Shown in pieces: positions 11,673-23,900 of a DNA stretch of 64,000 bases (position 1 is its first letter; the number at the start of each line of letters is the position of its first letter). The position numbers and the translations under genes were made by a program. The notes beneath the pieces are model-generated. The model searched no databases and had not been told where the DNA came from. It worked only from the letters and a program-made list of their open reading frames with translations. The stretch spans positions 57,310,855 to 57,374,854 of the forward strand of contig OX326960.1 in the NCBI GenBank assembly GCA_946800325.1, given 5' to 3'. This DNA comes from Luzula sylvatica. Lineage: Eukaryota; Streptophyta; Magnoliopsida; Poales; Juncaceae.

Positions 11673-11962
11673 AATTCTCACAAGATAATTGTTCACTCTT
11701 ATCATAATAACTAATATTGAAAGAGATAAGTTTGAGTTATATTTGAATCTATTTTCAATGATATTTCACAAATTCAAGAGTTTAAAGAGCAAATGATCTC
11801 AACCGATAAAGATGATTAATTCTCACAAGATAATTGTTCACTCTTATCATAATCACTAATTTTGAAAGAGATAAGTTTGAGTTATATTTGAATCTATTTT
11901 CAATGATATTTCACAAATTCAAGAGTTTAAAGAGCAAATGATCTCAACCGATAAAGATGATT
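11673..11962. repeat. 145-bp tandem duplication inside the Gypsy-type element
   Basis: Two near-identical 145-bp copies lie at 11673-11817 and 11818-11962. Each starts aattctcacaagataattg and ends near gataaagatgatt. Only a few substitutions separate them. Confidence 0.85.
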
Positions 11963-12179
11963 AAACACCACATTTCAAGTCTTTTCACGCCACTATTTAC
12001 AAGGATTATCATGAAAAAGCATTAGTGAAAACCCCTCGTTCCGTTTTGCAAAAATTAAATTGTTTCTTTAATGTAAATTGTCACTTTTTAAATCGTTCGG
12101 TACGCGAGTACTTGGTTCCTCTTTGATTTCTACTAAATTTCCCCAAATTGCGCTCGATTTAAGACTTTATTTAATTCTT

Positions 12180-12256
12180 ATCTTTTCTTTTCTTTCTTTT
12201 TTTCTTTTTTTTTTCTTTTTTCTTTTTCTCTTTTTTTTCTTTCTTTTCTTTGTTTG
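12180..12256. repeat. CT-rich low-complexity tract
   Basis: An uninterrupted pyrimidine run (mostly T with C) on the plus strand is purine-rich in the element's sense orientation. Confidence 0.8.
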
Positions 12257-12282
12257 TGGTGCTTAGATGGTCCCCATGTTGT

Positions 12283-12395
12283 TCTTTAGCCGACCAATGG
12301 TTACGGTTCGACCAAGACCGCTTAATCAAACCCCATGGATCCGTGTGATCTTTAGCCGACCAATGGTTACGGTTCGACCAAGACCGCTTAATCAA
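12283..12395. repeat. 66-bp tandem duplication
   Basis: The phrase tctttagccgaccaatgg begins at 12283 and again at 12349. The second copy is partial, about 47 bp. It lies within the 3' internal region of the Gypsy-type element. Confidence 0.85.
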
Positions 12396-12934
12396 CCACA
12401 CGGACTCGGCAATCTAAGCATTGAGCGCAATTTAGTTCCCTTAATATAAACTCAAATCCCCATGAACGATTGGGATCCCTTAAGTGCAATTGGTCAATTT
12501 TTAGATTTAAGCAAAACTTACTAAAGTGGTTGAAACAAAGCTTTTTAGAAGTTCCGAGTAAATAATGGGTTCAATTTTCGAAAATGGTGTGTCATGTAAT
12601 TCAAGGATTGATCAATTTGTCAAAAACTTATGAATTTAGTGAACTCATTGATTAGGGTTTGAATCCCCAAAAGAATCTCTTCAAGATCTCAATCAATTCC
12701 TTCAAATATTTTGTGAAAATTTCAATTTGAGAGTAAAATGATGGTGGTTTGGTGAAAATTTGTTTAAAATCGATGATTTATTCAATGAGGTGGAGAAAAA
12801 CCTTAAAATGCACAAAATCCTTGGCTTGTGTAATTTCAATGCTCAACAATTCATAATAAAATAAAAAAAAATTCTTCTTTAAAAGGGATTTTTTTCGTTT
12901 CAAATTTTTTATTTTATCAAAGATTGTGTGTATA

Positions 12935-12976
12935 CCCCCCCCCCCCCCCCCCGCGCCCCCCCCCCCCCCCCCCCCC
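12935..12976. repeat. Poly-C/poly-G tract
   Basis: There are about 40 nearly pure C on the plus strand, broken once by gcg at about 12953-12955, so it is poly-G in the element's sense orientation. It is followed by catactta, as at the polypurine tract. It may be an expanded polypurine tract or a G-quadruplex former. Length is uncertain in any assembly. Confidence 0.8.
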
Positions 12977-13031
12977 ATACTTATTCCTTCGCTTGTCCTC
13001 AAGCGATAATATAGAGAAAAATTAAAAGAAG

Positions 13032-13307
13032 TTAAGGAGAGACACAACCTTTGATGTGTGGTACTTGATCGTCTTCGACTTGTTGCTCCTCCATCCATCT
13101 TGTTTCGAATTTTGCGTGATGCTCGATGCGTTTTCCATTCATCTTGAACGCTTCATTCGTTTTGTCGCTTCGAATCTCCACAACTCCAAATGGTGTGACA
13201 TTGGTCACCACAAATGGGTCGATCCAACGCGACATTTGCTTCCTTTTGGAGTTGAACGTCTCGATCACCGATTTCGAATTCGCATCCTTTGCCGGTGTTG
13301 CCTCCAA
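13032..13307 (-). pseudogene. Remnant of Gypsy integrase C-terminus
   Basis: The frame carries SRWIDPFVVTNVTPFGVVEI and KTNEAFKMNGKRIEHH. This matches the end of Ty3/Gypsy integrases, where a W.GPF-type strand pair is followed by an NG.R(L/I)K motif. Everything upstream of it in pol is missing, so this is the scar of a large internal deletion in the parent element. Confidence 0.7.
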
Positions 13308-13790
13308 CCATCTTGTCGCGTTTCTCGTGTCTTGGTCACACCTTCGCGATTATTTGATCGGGAATTCGTGGAAGTTGATCGAGGAGATTCGGAGGAAACT
13401 CATCATTTGCCGTTCTTGGAGAAAGCGTCTTGATCACGTTGAATTTCACCTTATTGACTTTTATCTCCTTACTTGAGATGAGATGGCCTAATATGATTTC
13501 ATTGCTCACTAAAGAGTGGCATTTTCAAAAATTCGAAACAAGGTTAGCTTGTAATGAGAGAGAATGGAAAGAATAAAGCTTTGGATGTGATGGAGATTTG
13601 GAATTCTTGGTTTATCTTGGAATGTACCAATTGAGCTTGAGCATGTAGTCCTTGCACCCTTGGTACGAGGGTTTGCCTCCCTCGCTAGCGCTCTCGTTTA
13701 TGGTCTCGAGCTCGACCATGCCGATGTTATCCTCCTTCAAAGTTAAATGAAGCACTATCATGGATCGCTACTTTTCGACCGCCTCGAAAT

Positions 13791-14831
13791 TGTTAGGAAT
13801 TTACCCGACCCCGGGCCCGCGCAGCGGATATGAAGGCCCGGTCCGGTTCCCTAAATCCAAGATCACGCCATGACTTCGAGGGTACGATGCAAAGTAGGAT
13901 AGACGATTACCAGCGTGAAATTGATCATGCACGAAGGGTTGATCGCTCTTCCTTCTTTCTCCGGTCACGTTGGTGACTAGCACGTGCGTCCCATACCACA
14001 CGTCTCCCACCGTCTTGACGCTCCTCCGGTTGTCTCCGTGCGTTCCACGTCCAAGCGCTTCCACCGTCTTTGACCGTTCTTTCTCTCCCTCGAGTTGATC
14101 ACAATCGAAGAGCCACAAGTGTCTCTCCTCTACTTGTATCCACCGTGAGTCAGAGTTCGTCGGTCGCGGATGCACCTGCCTAGACGATGCACCGGCGAAC
14201 TTGCTTGATCGTTTGATTCTCTTCTCCGAAAAAATTGTTTTTCTCGGTTCTCTCTCTTTACACCCTTTCACTCAATAGAAAGATGTCTCTCAATATTTCT
14301 GGAATATTCTGAATATTCTGAATGAATTCACATCTGGATTGACCAGAGAGAGAGAGAGAAACATCCTATTTATATCACATAGGATTAGGATTGGCCAAAA
14401 GACATGTATATCCAATATACTCTTTCACACAGAAAGTTGCATGAATCTGTCCAGTATTCTGTCCATACGAAATTGCTAAATTCCTCTGACAGACAATCAA
14501 CCAACATGAAAGTTGTAGATAATCGTATTATCTACACGACCCAATTTGGACTGGCCCAATTAGAGTTCGTATGCAAAAGTTATGACTGTTGTACTAACTG
14601 TATGGCATACTGTTGCACCCTTTCGGTATTTCATAGAAACGACACTGATACTTCGTTCATATGAAATATATTTCTACATGAAGGTTGTAGATAATCTTAT
14701 TATCTATCTAACCCAATTTGAACCATTCAAATTGGATTTTCCTACTGAAAGATATGACCACGAATCTACGCTTACATTCGTTTATCCTTGAGTACACTTT
14801 TACGGTTGATCCTGAAACTGTATTTCCTTCA
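13791..14831 (-). mobile_element. Solo LTR of the Copia element 1 family
   Basis: A 1041-bp sequence whose reverse complement matches 7636-8611 is flanked by a perfect 5-bp duplication gaaat (13786-13790 and 14832-14836). Ends are TGTTAGG...CCTTCA on the plus strand. No internal region remains, so a full element was inserted here and collapsed by LTR-LTR recombination. It lies inside the Gypsy-type element and is therefore younger than it. Confidence 0.9.
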
Positions 14832-15147
14832 GAAATACCCTCTTTGAGACATTGGAGATGAGAGTAATCGGTGCATTTATTACTCGTTTAGCGTATGTCG
14901 AAAGTGGCGTAAATATTCTCGTTATTTCGCTTCGTATTTTTATAAGTGCTTCATCGCTTGGAGTTTGATGAAGAGGAGTGGTGAGAGGCGTGAGTGTCTC
15001 GAATGTATTTGACTTTCTTGATAAATCTACATAAGATGAATTTCTATCATGAGAAGCATCATAGTTCTTAAATGAATTAAAATTGATGAGAAATGGAAGG
15101 AATTCACCTGGAAGAATTGTAGATTTCTCTTCTTGCTTGTTTGAGAA

Positions 15148-15948
15148 TTACTCGTGTTCATCAATTGGAGTGAGTTGAACCGTCTTTTGGAGAATCGAAT
15201 CCATTGACACCTTTTCTTCTTCAATAGTCGTTCTTGTTCCAACGCTTTCATCGAATCCCCCCATACTTAAACCCTTGTCGCTTTCAATCTCCATAATCTC
15301 CTCATTTGAGTACTCTAACTCGAGGCGAGTTATTCTTGGATCTAGATCGTTCAAGAACGATTGAATATTTCCGAGTCGTCGAGAGGTGGTTTTAATCTCA
15401 TCCAAGAGATCGCTTATCTCTTGTTTGAATTCTTGTTTGAACAACTCTTGAGATTGAACTTGATTCTTCATCATTGCCATAATTTCCTCCATCATTCTTT
15501 TTAATTCTTGGTTTTGATCTTCGTTTTGGGATCGAAATTGTGGATCTTGGTAATCAAATTCATGTTGATATTCAAGTTCATTTGGTGAAGGTTCGTATAT
15601 GGGGTTTGAGTGTTGATAGTAGTTATTGGCGGTTTCGGTATAGGATTGTGTCTCATAACCCCATGGGGATTCGTTTTCGTATTCGCGAGCTTCGTAGATG
15701 GGATTTTCATAAAGGGTCTCGGTGTGTGATTCTTCGTATTGATTTGAGGTGGAACATGAGAGCCAACCGAGCCTTCTTTCTTCCATGGATCTTCGAGCTT
15801 TGGTTTCTTTTCTTTCTTCCCATTCTTCGATATCTTGATCGATAATTTCTTTAAGCGTCATGTGTTTTGGATATCTTCTTGGAGGTTGTTCTTGAGTTAG
15901 CAATTCTCCAAAAGTTCTTGGTCTTTCTTGATAATCCATCTTGCTCAA
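15148..15948 (-). CDS. Gag-like ORF of the Gypsy-type element (266 aa)
   Basis: This is the first long frame downstream of the primer-binding site. The start MSKMDYQERPRTFGEL gives an acidic, Glu/Gln-rich protein. A tract of paired aromatic/acidic residues (about 90-165) precedes a predicted coiled coil (about residues 160-220, NEDQNQELKRMMEEIMAMM). No CCHC zinc knuckle or enzyme motif is visible. Position and character suggest a structural (gag-like) protein of a deletion-derivative element, which is inference. Its codon use is AT-rich like the element. It could also be a non-translated remnant. Confidence 0.55.
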   Translation of the reverse strand: MSKMDYQERPRTFGELLTQEQPPRRYPKHMTLKEIIDQDIEEWEERKETKARRSMEERRLGWLSCSTSNQYEESHTETLYENPIYEAREYENESPWGYETQSYTETANNYYQHSNPIYEPSPNELEYQHEFDYQDPQFRSQNEDQNQELKRMMEEIMAMMKNQVQSQELFKQEFKQEISDLLDEIKTTSRRLGNIQSFLNDLDPRITRLELEYSNEEIMEIESDKGLSMGGFDESVGTRTTIEEEKVSMDSILQKTVQLTPIDEHE

Positions 15949-16072
15949 CTCCGTGTACCTTGCAAGAATCGAAAATTTTCGAAATTAGTGAAATATCAAG
16001 TTCGAATTTATTAAATCTACTGGAAATAATACTCAAGATTGCAAGTTTGATTCAAAATTTGACTTAAACATT

Positions 16073-16092
16073 ACTCCCCGGCAGCGGCGCCA
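16073..16092 (-). other. Primer-binding site (tRNA-Asp type)
   Basis: Read on the minus strand the site is tggcgccgctgccggggagt, the complement of the tRNA-Asp 3' end used by many plant Tat/Athila-like Gypsy elements. It lies two bases inside the 5' LTR. Confidence 0.8.
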
Positions 16093-16094
16093 TT

Positions 16095-17504
16095 TGACGA
16101 GCTGGTTTTCGATCACTTTTAATTTGAGATATCGTTGTATGTGAAAACCAATTCAATCAACAAGTTTGGAAATATATGTGTATAGTGGAAATATGAATTC
16201 GTTCCACAAGGAGTATATGTGTCGAATAATGAATCGAAATGAGCGAGAAATAGGCAGAAATTAATTTCCAACAAAAGGCAGAAACTTTTCGGGAAAAAGG
16301 CAGAAACTTTTGTTACGACAGAAAGTCCCCTGGACCAGATTTAGTATTTGGTTTAGGGTTTTGAATTTGTATTTGATTAAGGGGATTTAAATGAGTTAAT
16401 TAAGGAATGATTAAGGAAGCAAAAAGTGAACAAAGAGAGAACAAAATTATCACACAAAGAGAGCAAAAGATCGAATGCAAGAAACAAGATTAAACAAAGA
16501 TTTTTAGATTCAAACAAGTTTCCTTTACACAACTTCAAACTACATTCATCATACAAGAAATTCAAGATATAGAAAGATTACACCTAGAATGAGTAGCAAG
16601 CTTCAACGCGCCAAGATGAGCTCCTTTCCTCGTCTAGTGTTATCGTTCGATGCTCGAACCGCTAGTAAGCTAGGACGGTACAAGCGCTTCTCGTTCGAAT
16701 TAGTCGACTCTCCCGGATGAAGAAAGCTTCGAGTCCGTTCGAGTGAAGAAGGAATACAAACACGAATCAATCGGAGAAGAAGAGGTTTACCGGGTGAAGA
16801 GAGCTTCGAGTCCGGTAATGGAGGAAGCTCCACTCTCAATCCCGATGATGTCCGGATGAAGAAAGCTTCGAGTCCGGTTGTGACGATGTTTCCTTTGACT
16901 TGCTTCGATTGGATCGATTCACCGGATGAAGAAAGCTTCGAGTCCGGCAAACAATCACCATAGAATTCGAGTAATTCTTGAATGGTTCTTGACGTTCTTG
17001 AAAGTTCTTGGAAGTGCTTAGAGAGAGAGAGAGAGAGAAGAAAGGGGAGGGAAGAAGAAGCAATCTCTGCCCAAGGGCCTTGGGGTCTTATTTATAGTGC
17101 CTTGGCGCTTTCCCATTGGCCGAGAGATGGGTGAGAGGATTGAGGGTAGTTGGGGGTGGTAGGTGAGGTAGGTGGGGCTGTAGAGTGGCAATTGTGTGAG
17201 TGGTTTTCGAGTAGAGTTTGGTGTAATTTCTTATGTTGATGATTATTTGTCTTCTCCTTCACACGTGTACCGAATTGGTCGGTATGATATATCGATTTTA
17301 ACGGCGCGAGGAGACGAAGGAAAATACACTCTCGGATTGTCGAGAATTCCGTCCTAAAACCTGTAATTAAGCAATAAAGCACACTTAGTGAAGAAATATT
17401 CTTGCTATCTCAAATATGAACAATTATATATATAAAGTTGTGATTCAAAAGGGCTAAAATCCCCAAATTATATATCAAAAAGGTACTTTATTTTCCTCTT
17501 ATCA
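16095..17504 (-). repeat. 5' LTR of the Gypsy-type element
   Basis: This 1410-bp copy differs from 10143-11553 at only a few places. Examples are extra bases in one hairpin-like motif (gaagagagcttcgag against gaagttcgag) and a shorter GA repeat. High identity implies a fairly recent insertion. Confidence 0.9.
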
Positions 17505-18787
17505 TTAGTGTGAGGGGATGTAGATTCGACTATACTAAGTAAAATAGCGTGAGAAGCCGTGTAAAGGGAGTCGTAGCTATCGAGGTTTCGATACGTGATT
17601 GGAGCAGGAACACCCAAGGTGGTGTGAGTGCGTAGTAGATCCTTACGCCAACGATCAAGGAAAAGAGTCGCAGGGAGGTTATCGATGGCCATATGGCGAA
17701 ATGCACACAATGCATGGCAGCAGACTATACCGCGGTATGCAAAAAGATGACAGGAACAATTAAATTTCATTGTGTCGTGGTTGACAAAGACTTGGCGGCT
17801 AATTTGGTTTGTACCAGTAACTGAGAAGACAGAATCGGCACCATCGATTGATATTAAATCCGAGGTGAGGTTCAACAATTGTTGTACCTGTTTTTGGAAA
17901 ACATAGAATATAAACCAGGTGTAAGCCATGGCGAATTGTTTCTCGTAGAAATGACCTGAAATGAGTTTCTGACGGGTCTTGAAATCGTTGAAATCTTCGA
18001 GACTTTCTTTGTGTCATCGAGAACGTAAAGCATCTTCGTAACGCTCTACAAAGGTTGTTAAATTGGTACTGGAGTTAACGAATCCATCGAAGAACGAGTT
18101 CATGCTCTCGCTACGCTGCGTGGTTTGCATTCCCGCCCAAAAGTACTCGTGCGTAAAGATAGGGACCCACTTGTGACGAATATCAAACATGAATTGAAAC
18201 CATGCAAGCTTGGGATTAGCTGGCGGTATTGATTCCATTAATTCAAGCCAGCCATAGTCGAATTCTTCAGTGGATTGAGAAGAATAAACAAGGTAACGTA
18301 CCCGTTCTAACAATTCTCGCCCAATCTCCCCAGTACCGCACTTCTGAGGGAATTTCTTCGCAATGTGCCACAAACAAAGATGGTGACGAGTTGTGGGGAA
18401 GACCTCAGCGACCGCATTGCCAATGGCCTGACATTGGTCCGTTATTATTCCATTTGGAGGAACACCGACCATTGAATCCAGCCAGGTTTGGAGGACCCAA
18501 ACGTAGGTCTCGATTGTCTCGTTTGGGAGGAGCGCACATCCCAATAAAGTTGACTGGCCGTGATGATTAACACCGACAAATGGTGCAGACGGTATTTCGT
18601 ACCTGTAGGAAAAGTGTGGAAGCACGTTTAATGCGAGGAAATGGATGAAATTGTGCTGAATAGGAAATGGCTTACTTGTTCGTAAGGTAAGTCGTGTCGA
18701 ACGTAATGATGTCACCAAAGTACCTATAAGCCGCCCGAGCTCGACCATGAATCCAGAAGATGCATGAGACACGTCCTTCGTGGTCGA

Positions 18788-19437
18788 TGAAAGAATATGG
18801 CTTAAGAATTAACTTGGAAAAATTTATAAATAGGCAAATCTGAAATCAGAATTGGGCCAGTTCATAATCTGGGCCCGTTCAGAATTTAGGGTTTTAACCT
18901 AATTTCAGATAATTAGTTTTTAACCTAAATTTTGGGCTTATTCTGATATTTATTAGTTTTGGGCTTTATTCTGAAAATTAGATTTTATTAACCTAATTTT
19001 CGGATTTAACCTAAAATATGCCTATATATATATTCAGAATTTCATTTTTCTCTCTCTTCTCTCTCTAATTTTCTGACCTAATTCGGCTGCCGAATTTTTT
19101 CTCTTTCACACAAAATCGAGATTGAGATCTGGAGAGTTTTTGAGTAGAGTTTCTGAGCAAGTTCTTGAGAGGAATAATCGTGACACCGACTAGAACGGTG
19201 TTGGCGGTTTCGATCAGACGAAATCAAGGTGGACACGAGTAGAGGGAGTGCAAGAGCAATCCTTGGAGAAGGTTCACGAAATCTGGATAAGTAGGCATCA
19301 CGTACTAACTTGTACGAGGTAAAATTCTGAATAACTCTTCCTTTTTCGTGGTTTTCGAACGTGATCCCGGTAGAATTAGGTTATACATGTGTAAATAATT
19401 CTGCTGCACACATTCTGATCATGTGTATAACACTACA
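18788..19437 (+). repeat. 5' LTR of Copia element 2
   Basis: It starts TGAAAGAATATGG and ends AACACTACA. A TATA-like run (cctatatatata) near 19020 is followed by a CT-rich start region. A GTAA-type donor (gaggtaaaattc, about 19317) could pair with the attgtag acceptor before the gag-pol ATG, parallel to the leader intron proposed for element 1. Confidence 0.92.
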
Positions 19438-19438
19438 G

Positions 19439-19456
19439 TGGTATTAGAGCAATCGC
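19439..19456 (+). other. Primer-binding site (tRNA-iMet type)
   Basis: The sequence tggtattagagc directly after the 5' LTR matches the usual plant Copia site (tggtatcagagc) with one change. Confidence 0.8.
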
Positions 19457-20961
19457 TCGTTAAAACCATCGAAAATTAAATTTTCAGATTTACATATTAG
19501 AATTTTATAATTTGAGAAATTTTAGAATTTTTGGGCTAAATTGTAAAAATTACACGATACAAATTCTGTTGAAAATTGGATTTTCAGAAAATTAGATTTT
19601 CAGAATATATTGTAATTAATACAGATTAGATCTGTTTAAAATTGTATTTTCAGAAAAATTAGGTTTTCAGAATAAAAATGGAAATTCAGAAAAAATTAGA
19701 TTTTCAGAATATATTTTGTAATTAATACAGATTAGATCTGTTGAAAATTGGATTTTCAGAATAATACAGATTGGATCTGTTGAAAAATGGATCTATTAAA
19801 TACATTTTAATAAATACAGATTTTGAAAAAAAAAAAAAAAAAAAAAAAGTTGAAATTTTTTTTTCTGTCGTTTCTCGATCGAACTTGGAGTTGCGATCGT
19901 ACGAACAAAATTCTGGACAACAAAAAAAAAATTTCTGTCAAAATTGCCCAATAATTTAAAATTTTTCAATTTATAAATTCAATTCGGTATAGCATATAGC
20001 CTAAAACGGGGATGATTGTTTGTGAATGTTTTGAATGTGTGTTGTGTGTTTTGTATGTGTGTTATATGGGGGCCAGTGAGCTTTCCAAATTGTAAACTAT
20101 TTTAATATGGGGACCGGTGAGTCTTCCAAGTTGTAGTAGAATAGGTTTAGTTTTGAAGAGGAACATTCAAAGCAAGACGACACGAAGATTGGATCTCCAA
20201 GAAAAGACGACACAACACGAAGATTGGATCTTCAAGAAAAGCAAAAGATCATCTTGGGTTTTAGGGTTGGGAATTTAGGGTTTTATGATTGCTCATAAAA
20301 CTAAAAGGCATATATGCTATACCATACAATATTTTGTTTTTGTTTTATGCATGAATAAAATAAAAATTCAATAAATGATTTTATGAAAAGAAAATCCTCC
20401 CACGTAATTATCAAGTAAATTGCCTCCCAAAGTGGAACCTTCGAAACTAGTATTTGTTTATTTGTGTTGCATGGCCATAGTCTGACACAGATTTTCACAT
20501 ACGTAGCATTGAAGGCATGCATTGATTAGGAGTTGACGTGTTGCATGGCTTTAGTCTGGCATGTCAATTCGCTAATTGAATGATACTCCATTTGTGGTTT
20601 GGACTTGACCAATTAACTAGCTAGGCTAGTATTTGGGGCAAGGAGTGAGGAACACATACTCTGATTTTGAGTTTGACTCAATACCGGACCTCGCGAATAA
20701 AGCAAGAATCGTCTTAGAGATGATTGGACTTCGTCCTACCCGACGTGACATGTTTTCTGAGTTGTTGGCCATAGTCACCTTAGAAATACGTTAAATAGGG
20801 ATCTTGTCCATTATGAGATTTCAGGTATCAAATCTCCGTTTCAATAGTGGGGGCTATTTGAAATGATAAAATAATGGGTATTTCAAGTTGTTTAAAAATG
20901 AATTTTAATATATGAAAGACCACGTTATTAATTACATTATTTTTCAAAAATTGTAGATTTC

Positions 20962-23900
20962 ATGGCTTTACCAAGTAATAACCGCTTTAGTTTGCGTTCC
21001 ATTTTGGAAAAGGAACGAATGAACGGAAAGAACTTTCTTGACTGGCAGAGGAATCTGGGATTCGTTCTGAAACAGGAAGGAAAGGCACATGTCTTGGAGA
21101 CGCCTATCCCTCCTGTGCCAGGGGTTGACGCAACTGGGGATGCCATCTTCGAATATCAGGCCATGATGGATGATTCGAATGATGTCACATGCCTCATGTT
21201 GGCTACTATGACTCCTGAATATCAAATCCAGTTTGAGAAACAGGATGCATACGAGATTATGAAACAACTCAGGGAGATGTTTCGGGTTCAAGCAAGGGTG
21301 GAGAAGTATCAAGCTCTTGGCAATGCGACGCAATGCAAGATGCAAGAGGGTACACCCGTTAGCTCGCATCTTCTCAAGATGAAAGGATATTTCGATCATC
21401 TTGAGAGGCTTGGCATGAAATTCGAGTTGGAGTTACAAACTGATTTGATCAAGTTGTCACTGCCACCGAGCTTCGATTCGTTCATTTCGCATTTCCACAT
21501 GTCGGACATGACAAGGACCATTCCCCAGCTTTTCGGAATGCTTCGAACATTCGAAAGTGACGGGAAACCGCGGTACATGAAGTCTAGGACTTCGGAGGTA
21601 TTGGTGGTTCAAGGGAAGAGTCCAAGCAATGGGAACAAGAACAAGAAGAGGAAGGCAAAGGGCAACAAGGTTGCGCCTAAGCCAGTGAGCAAGAAATCCA
21701 AGGATGACAAGAAGTGTTTCCACTGTCTCAAGGAGGGGCATTGGAAGCGTGATTGCGAGATCTTCCTGAGGGAGAGCAAGCAAAAGACCGCTTCCTCGGA
21801 CACACCGGCATCAGGTATTTCCGTTATCGATTCTTATTTCTTTACTTTATCATCATGGGTGTTGGACACTAGATGTGGGACTCATATTTGTAATAATATG
21901 CAGGGCCTAAGAAGTAGAAGATCGTTGATTCGTGGCGAAGTTGATTTACGCGTCGGGAATGGAGCTCGAGTAGCAGCATTAGCCGAAGGGACGTATGATT
22001 TAACTTAGCCAAATGGACTTATTTTAGTTTTGGATAATTGTTGTTATGTACCTACTTTGAGTAGGAGTATTATTTTTGTTTCGAGACTTATTGCGGATGG
22101 ATATGAATTAGTCATTGGTACTAATGATTGTTTTATTCGCAAGAATGACATTTTCTTTAGTAATGTTCTAGTTGAAAATGGTTTATATGTCTTGGATTTA
22201 GAAAATAACAACAATAATCAGTCCATTTATAACATAAATACCACTCAAACTAATGAAACATACTCATGGCATTGTCGTCTCGGACACATAAACGAGAAAC
22301 GCATTGCTAGACTCCAAAAGGATGGAGTGCTAGATTCTTTTGATTTACAGTCAATAGAAAATTGTGAATCTTGTTTGATGGGTAAGATGACAAAGACACC
22401 TTTTTCCAAGAAAAGAGAAAGATCGAAAGATGTGTTGGCCCCCATACATTCCGATGTATGTGGACCGATGAGTGTCGAGGCTAGAAATGGGTATCGCTAC
22501 TTCGTGACCTTTACTGACGATTATAGTAGATATGGATATCTATACTTAATGCGTCACAAAAGTGAAACTTTTGAGAAATTCAAAGAGTTTCAACACGAAG
22601 TAGAACTTCAACTGGGCAAGAAAGTTAAAGCCATTCGATCGGATCGAGGTGGTGAATACTTGAGCTATGAGTTTGAGGACTATCTTCGAGATTGTGGTAT
22701 AGTATCACAATGGACTCCACCCGGTACACCCCAATGGAATGGAGTGTCCGAGAGGAGGAATCGGACTTTGTTAGACATGGTTCGCTCGATGATGAGTCAA
22801 ACAGATTTGCCAAAGTCATTTTGGGGTTTCGCGCTTCAAACGGCCGCTCATATACTGAATAGAGTTCCGTCCAAATCAGTTGAAAAGACACCATATGAAT
22901 TATGGCATGGCAAGGTGCCATCATTGTCTTATCTTAAGATTTGGGGTTGCGAGGCATACGTCAAAAGGTTATTGACGGAAAAACTCGAGCCAAGATCAGA
23001 CAAGTGTTTATTTGTGGGGTATCCTCAAGAAACAAGAGGATACTACTTTTACTTGCCGAGCGAAAACAAGGTTTTCGTGGCTCGACGAGGACACTTCTTA
23101 GAGAAGAAATTCCTAGATCGTCAAGCCAGTGAGAGTAAAATTGATCTCGAAGAAATTCGAGAACCACAAAGTGAACAGGTTGATTTGGAACAAGATACTG
23201 AGTTACCATTGGATGGTGAACCAGAATCTAATACACAAGCTCTACGTAGATCTGGTAGGATTCGTCAAGAACCTGAGAGATATGGATTTCTCATTAGTAA
23301 TGACGATGATGAGTTGACTCTAGATGATGAGCCAACCTCCTACAAAGGTGCTATGTCTAGCTTGGATTCCTCGAAATGGCATGACGCCATGAAAACCGAG
23401 ATCCAGTCCTTGTATGATAATAAGGTTTGGAATCTTATTGATCTACCTAATGGTGCTAAGACCGTTGGGTGCAAATGGGTTTTCAAGAAGAAAACCGACA
23501 TGGATGGTAATGTACACACTTTTAAAGCAAGACTGGTGGCGAAAGGTTTCAAGCAAATTCATGGTATAGACTATGATGAAACGTTTTCTCCAGTAGCCAT
23601 GTTTAAAAGTATTCGCATTCTTCTAGCGATAGCTGCATATCACGATTATGAGATATGGCAGATGGATGTCAAAACCGCTTTCCTTAACGGGAACCTTACC
23701 GAGGATGTGTATATGACACAACCCGAGGGTTTTGTCGATCCAAAGAATACGAATAAAGTGTGCAAGCTTATGAGATCCATTTATGGATTAAAACAAGCAT
23801 CTCGTGCGTGGAACATACGATTCGATGAGGTTATCGCAAAGTATGGTTTCATTCAAAATATCGAGGAACCTTGTGTATACAAGAAATTCAGTGGGAGTTC

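Larger units (their letters stand above)
10143..17504 (-). mobile_element. Non-autonomous Gypsy-type LTR element inserted in the FRS gene
   Basis: The element has two nearly identical LTRs (10143-11553 and 16095-17504, about 1410 bp) and a 5-bp target duplication ttagt at 10138-10142 and 17505-17509. A tRNA-Asp-type primer-binding site (minus strand tggcgccgctgccgggg) sits 2 bp inside the right-hand LTR, which sets minus orientation. The interior holds a gag-like frame (15148-15948) and only the C-terminal end of an integrase (13032-13307). No protease, RT or RNase H is visible, so it must depend on enzymes made elsewhere. It contains a nested solo LTR (13791-14831). Confidence 0.9.

Noticed and set aside
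13056..13476. Two overlapping plus-strand frames of 116-125 codons
   Set aside because: They mirror the minus-strand integrase remnant; no motif on the plus strand.
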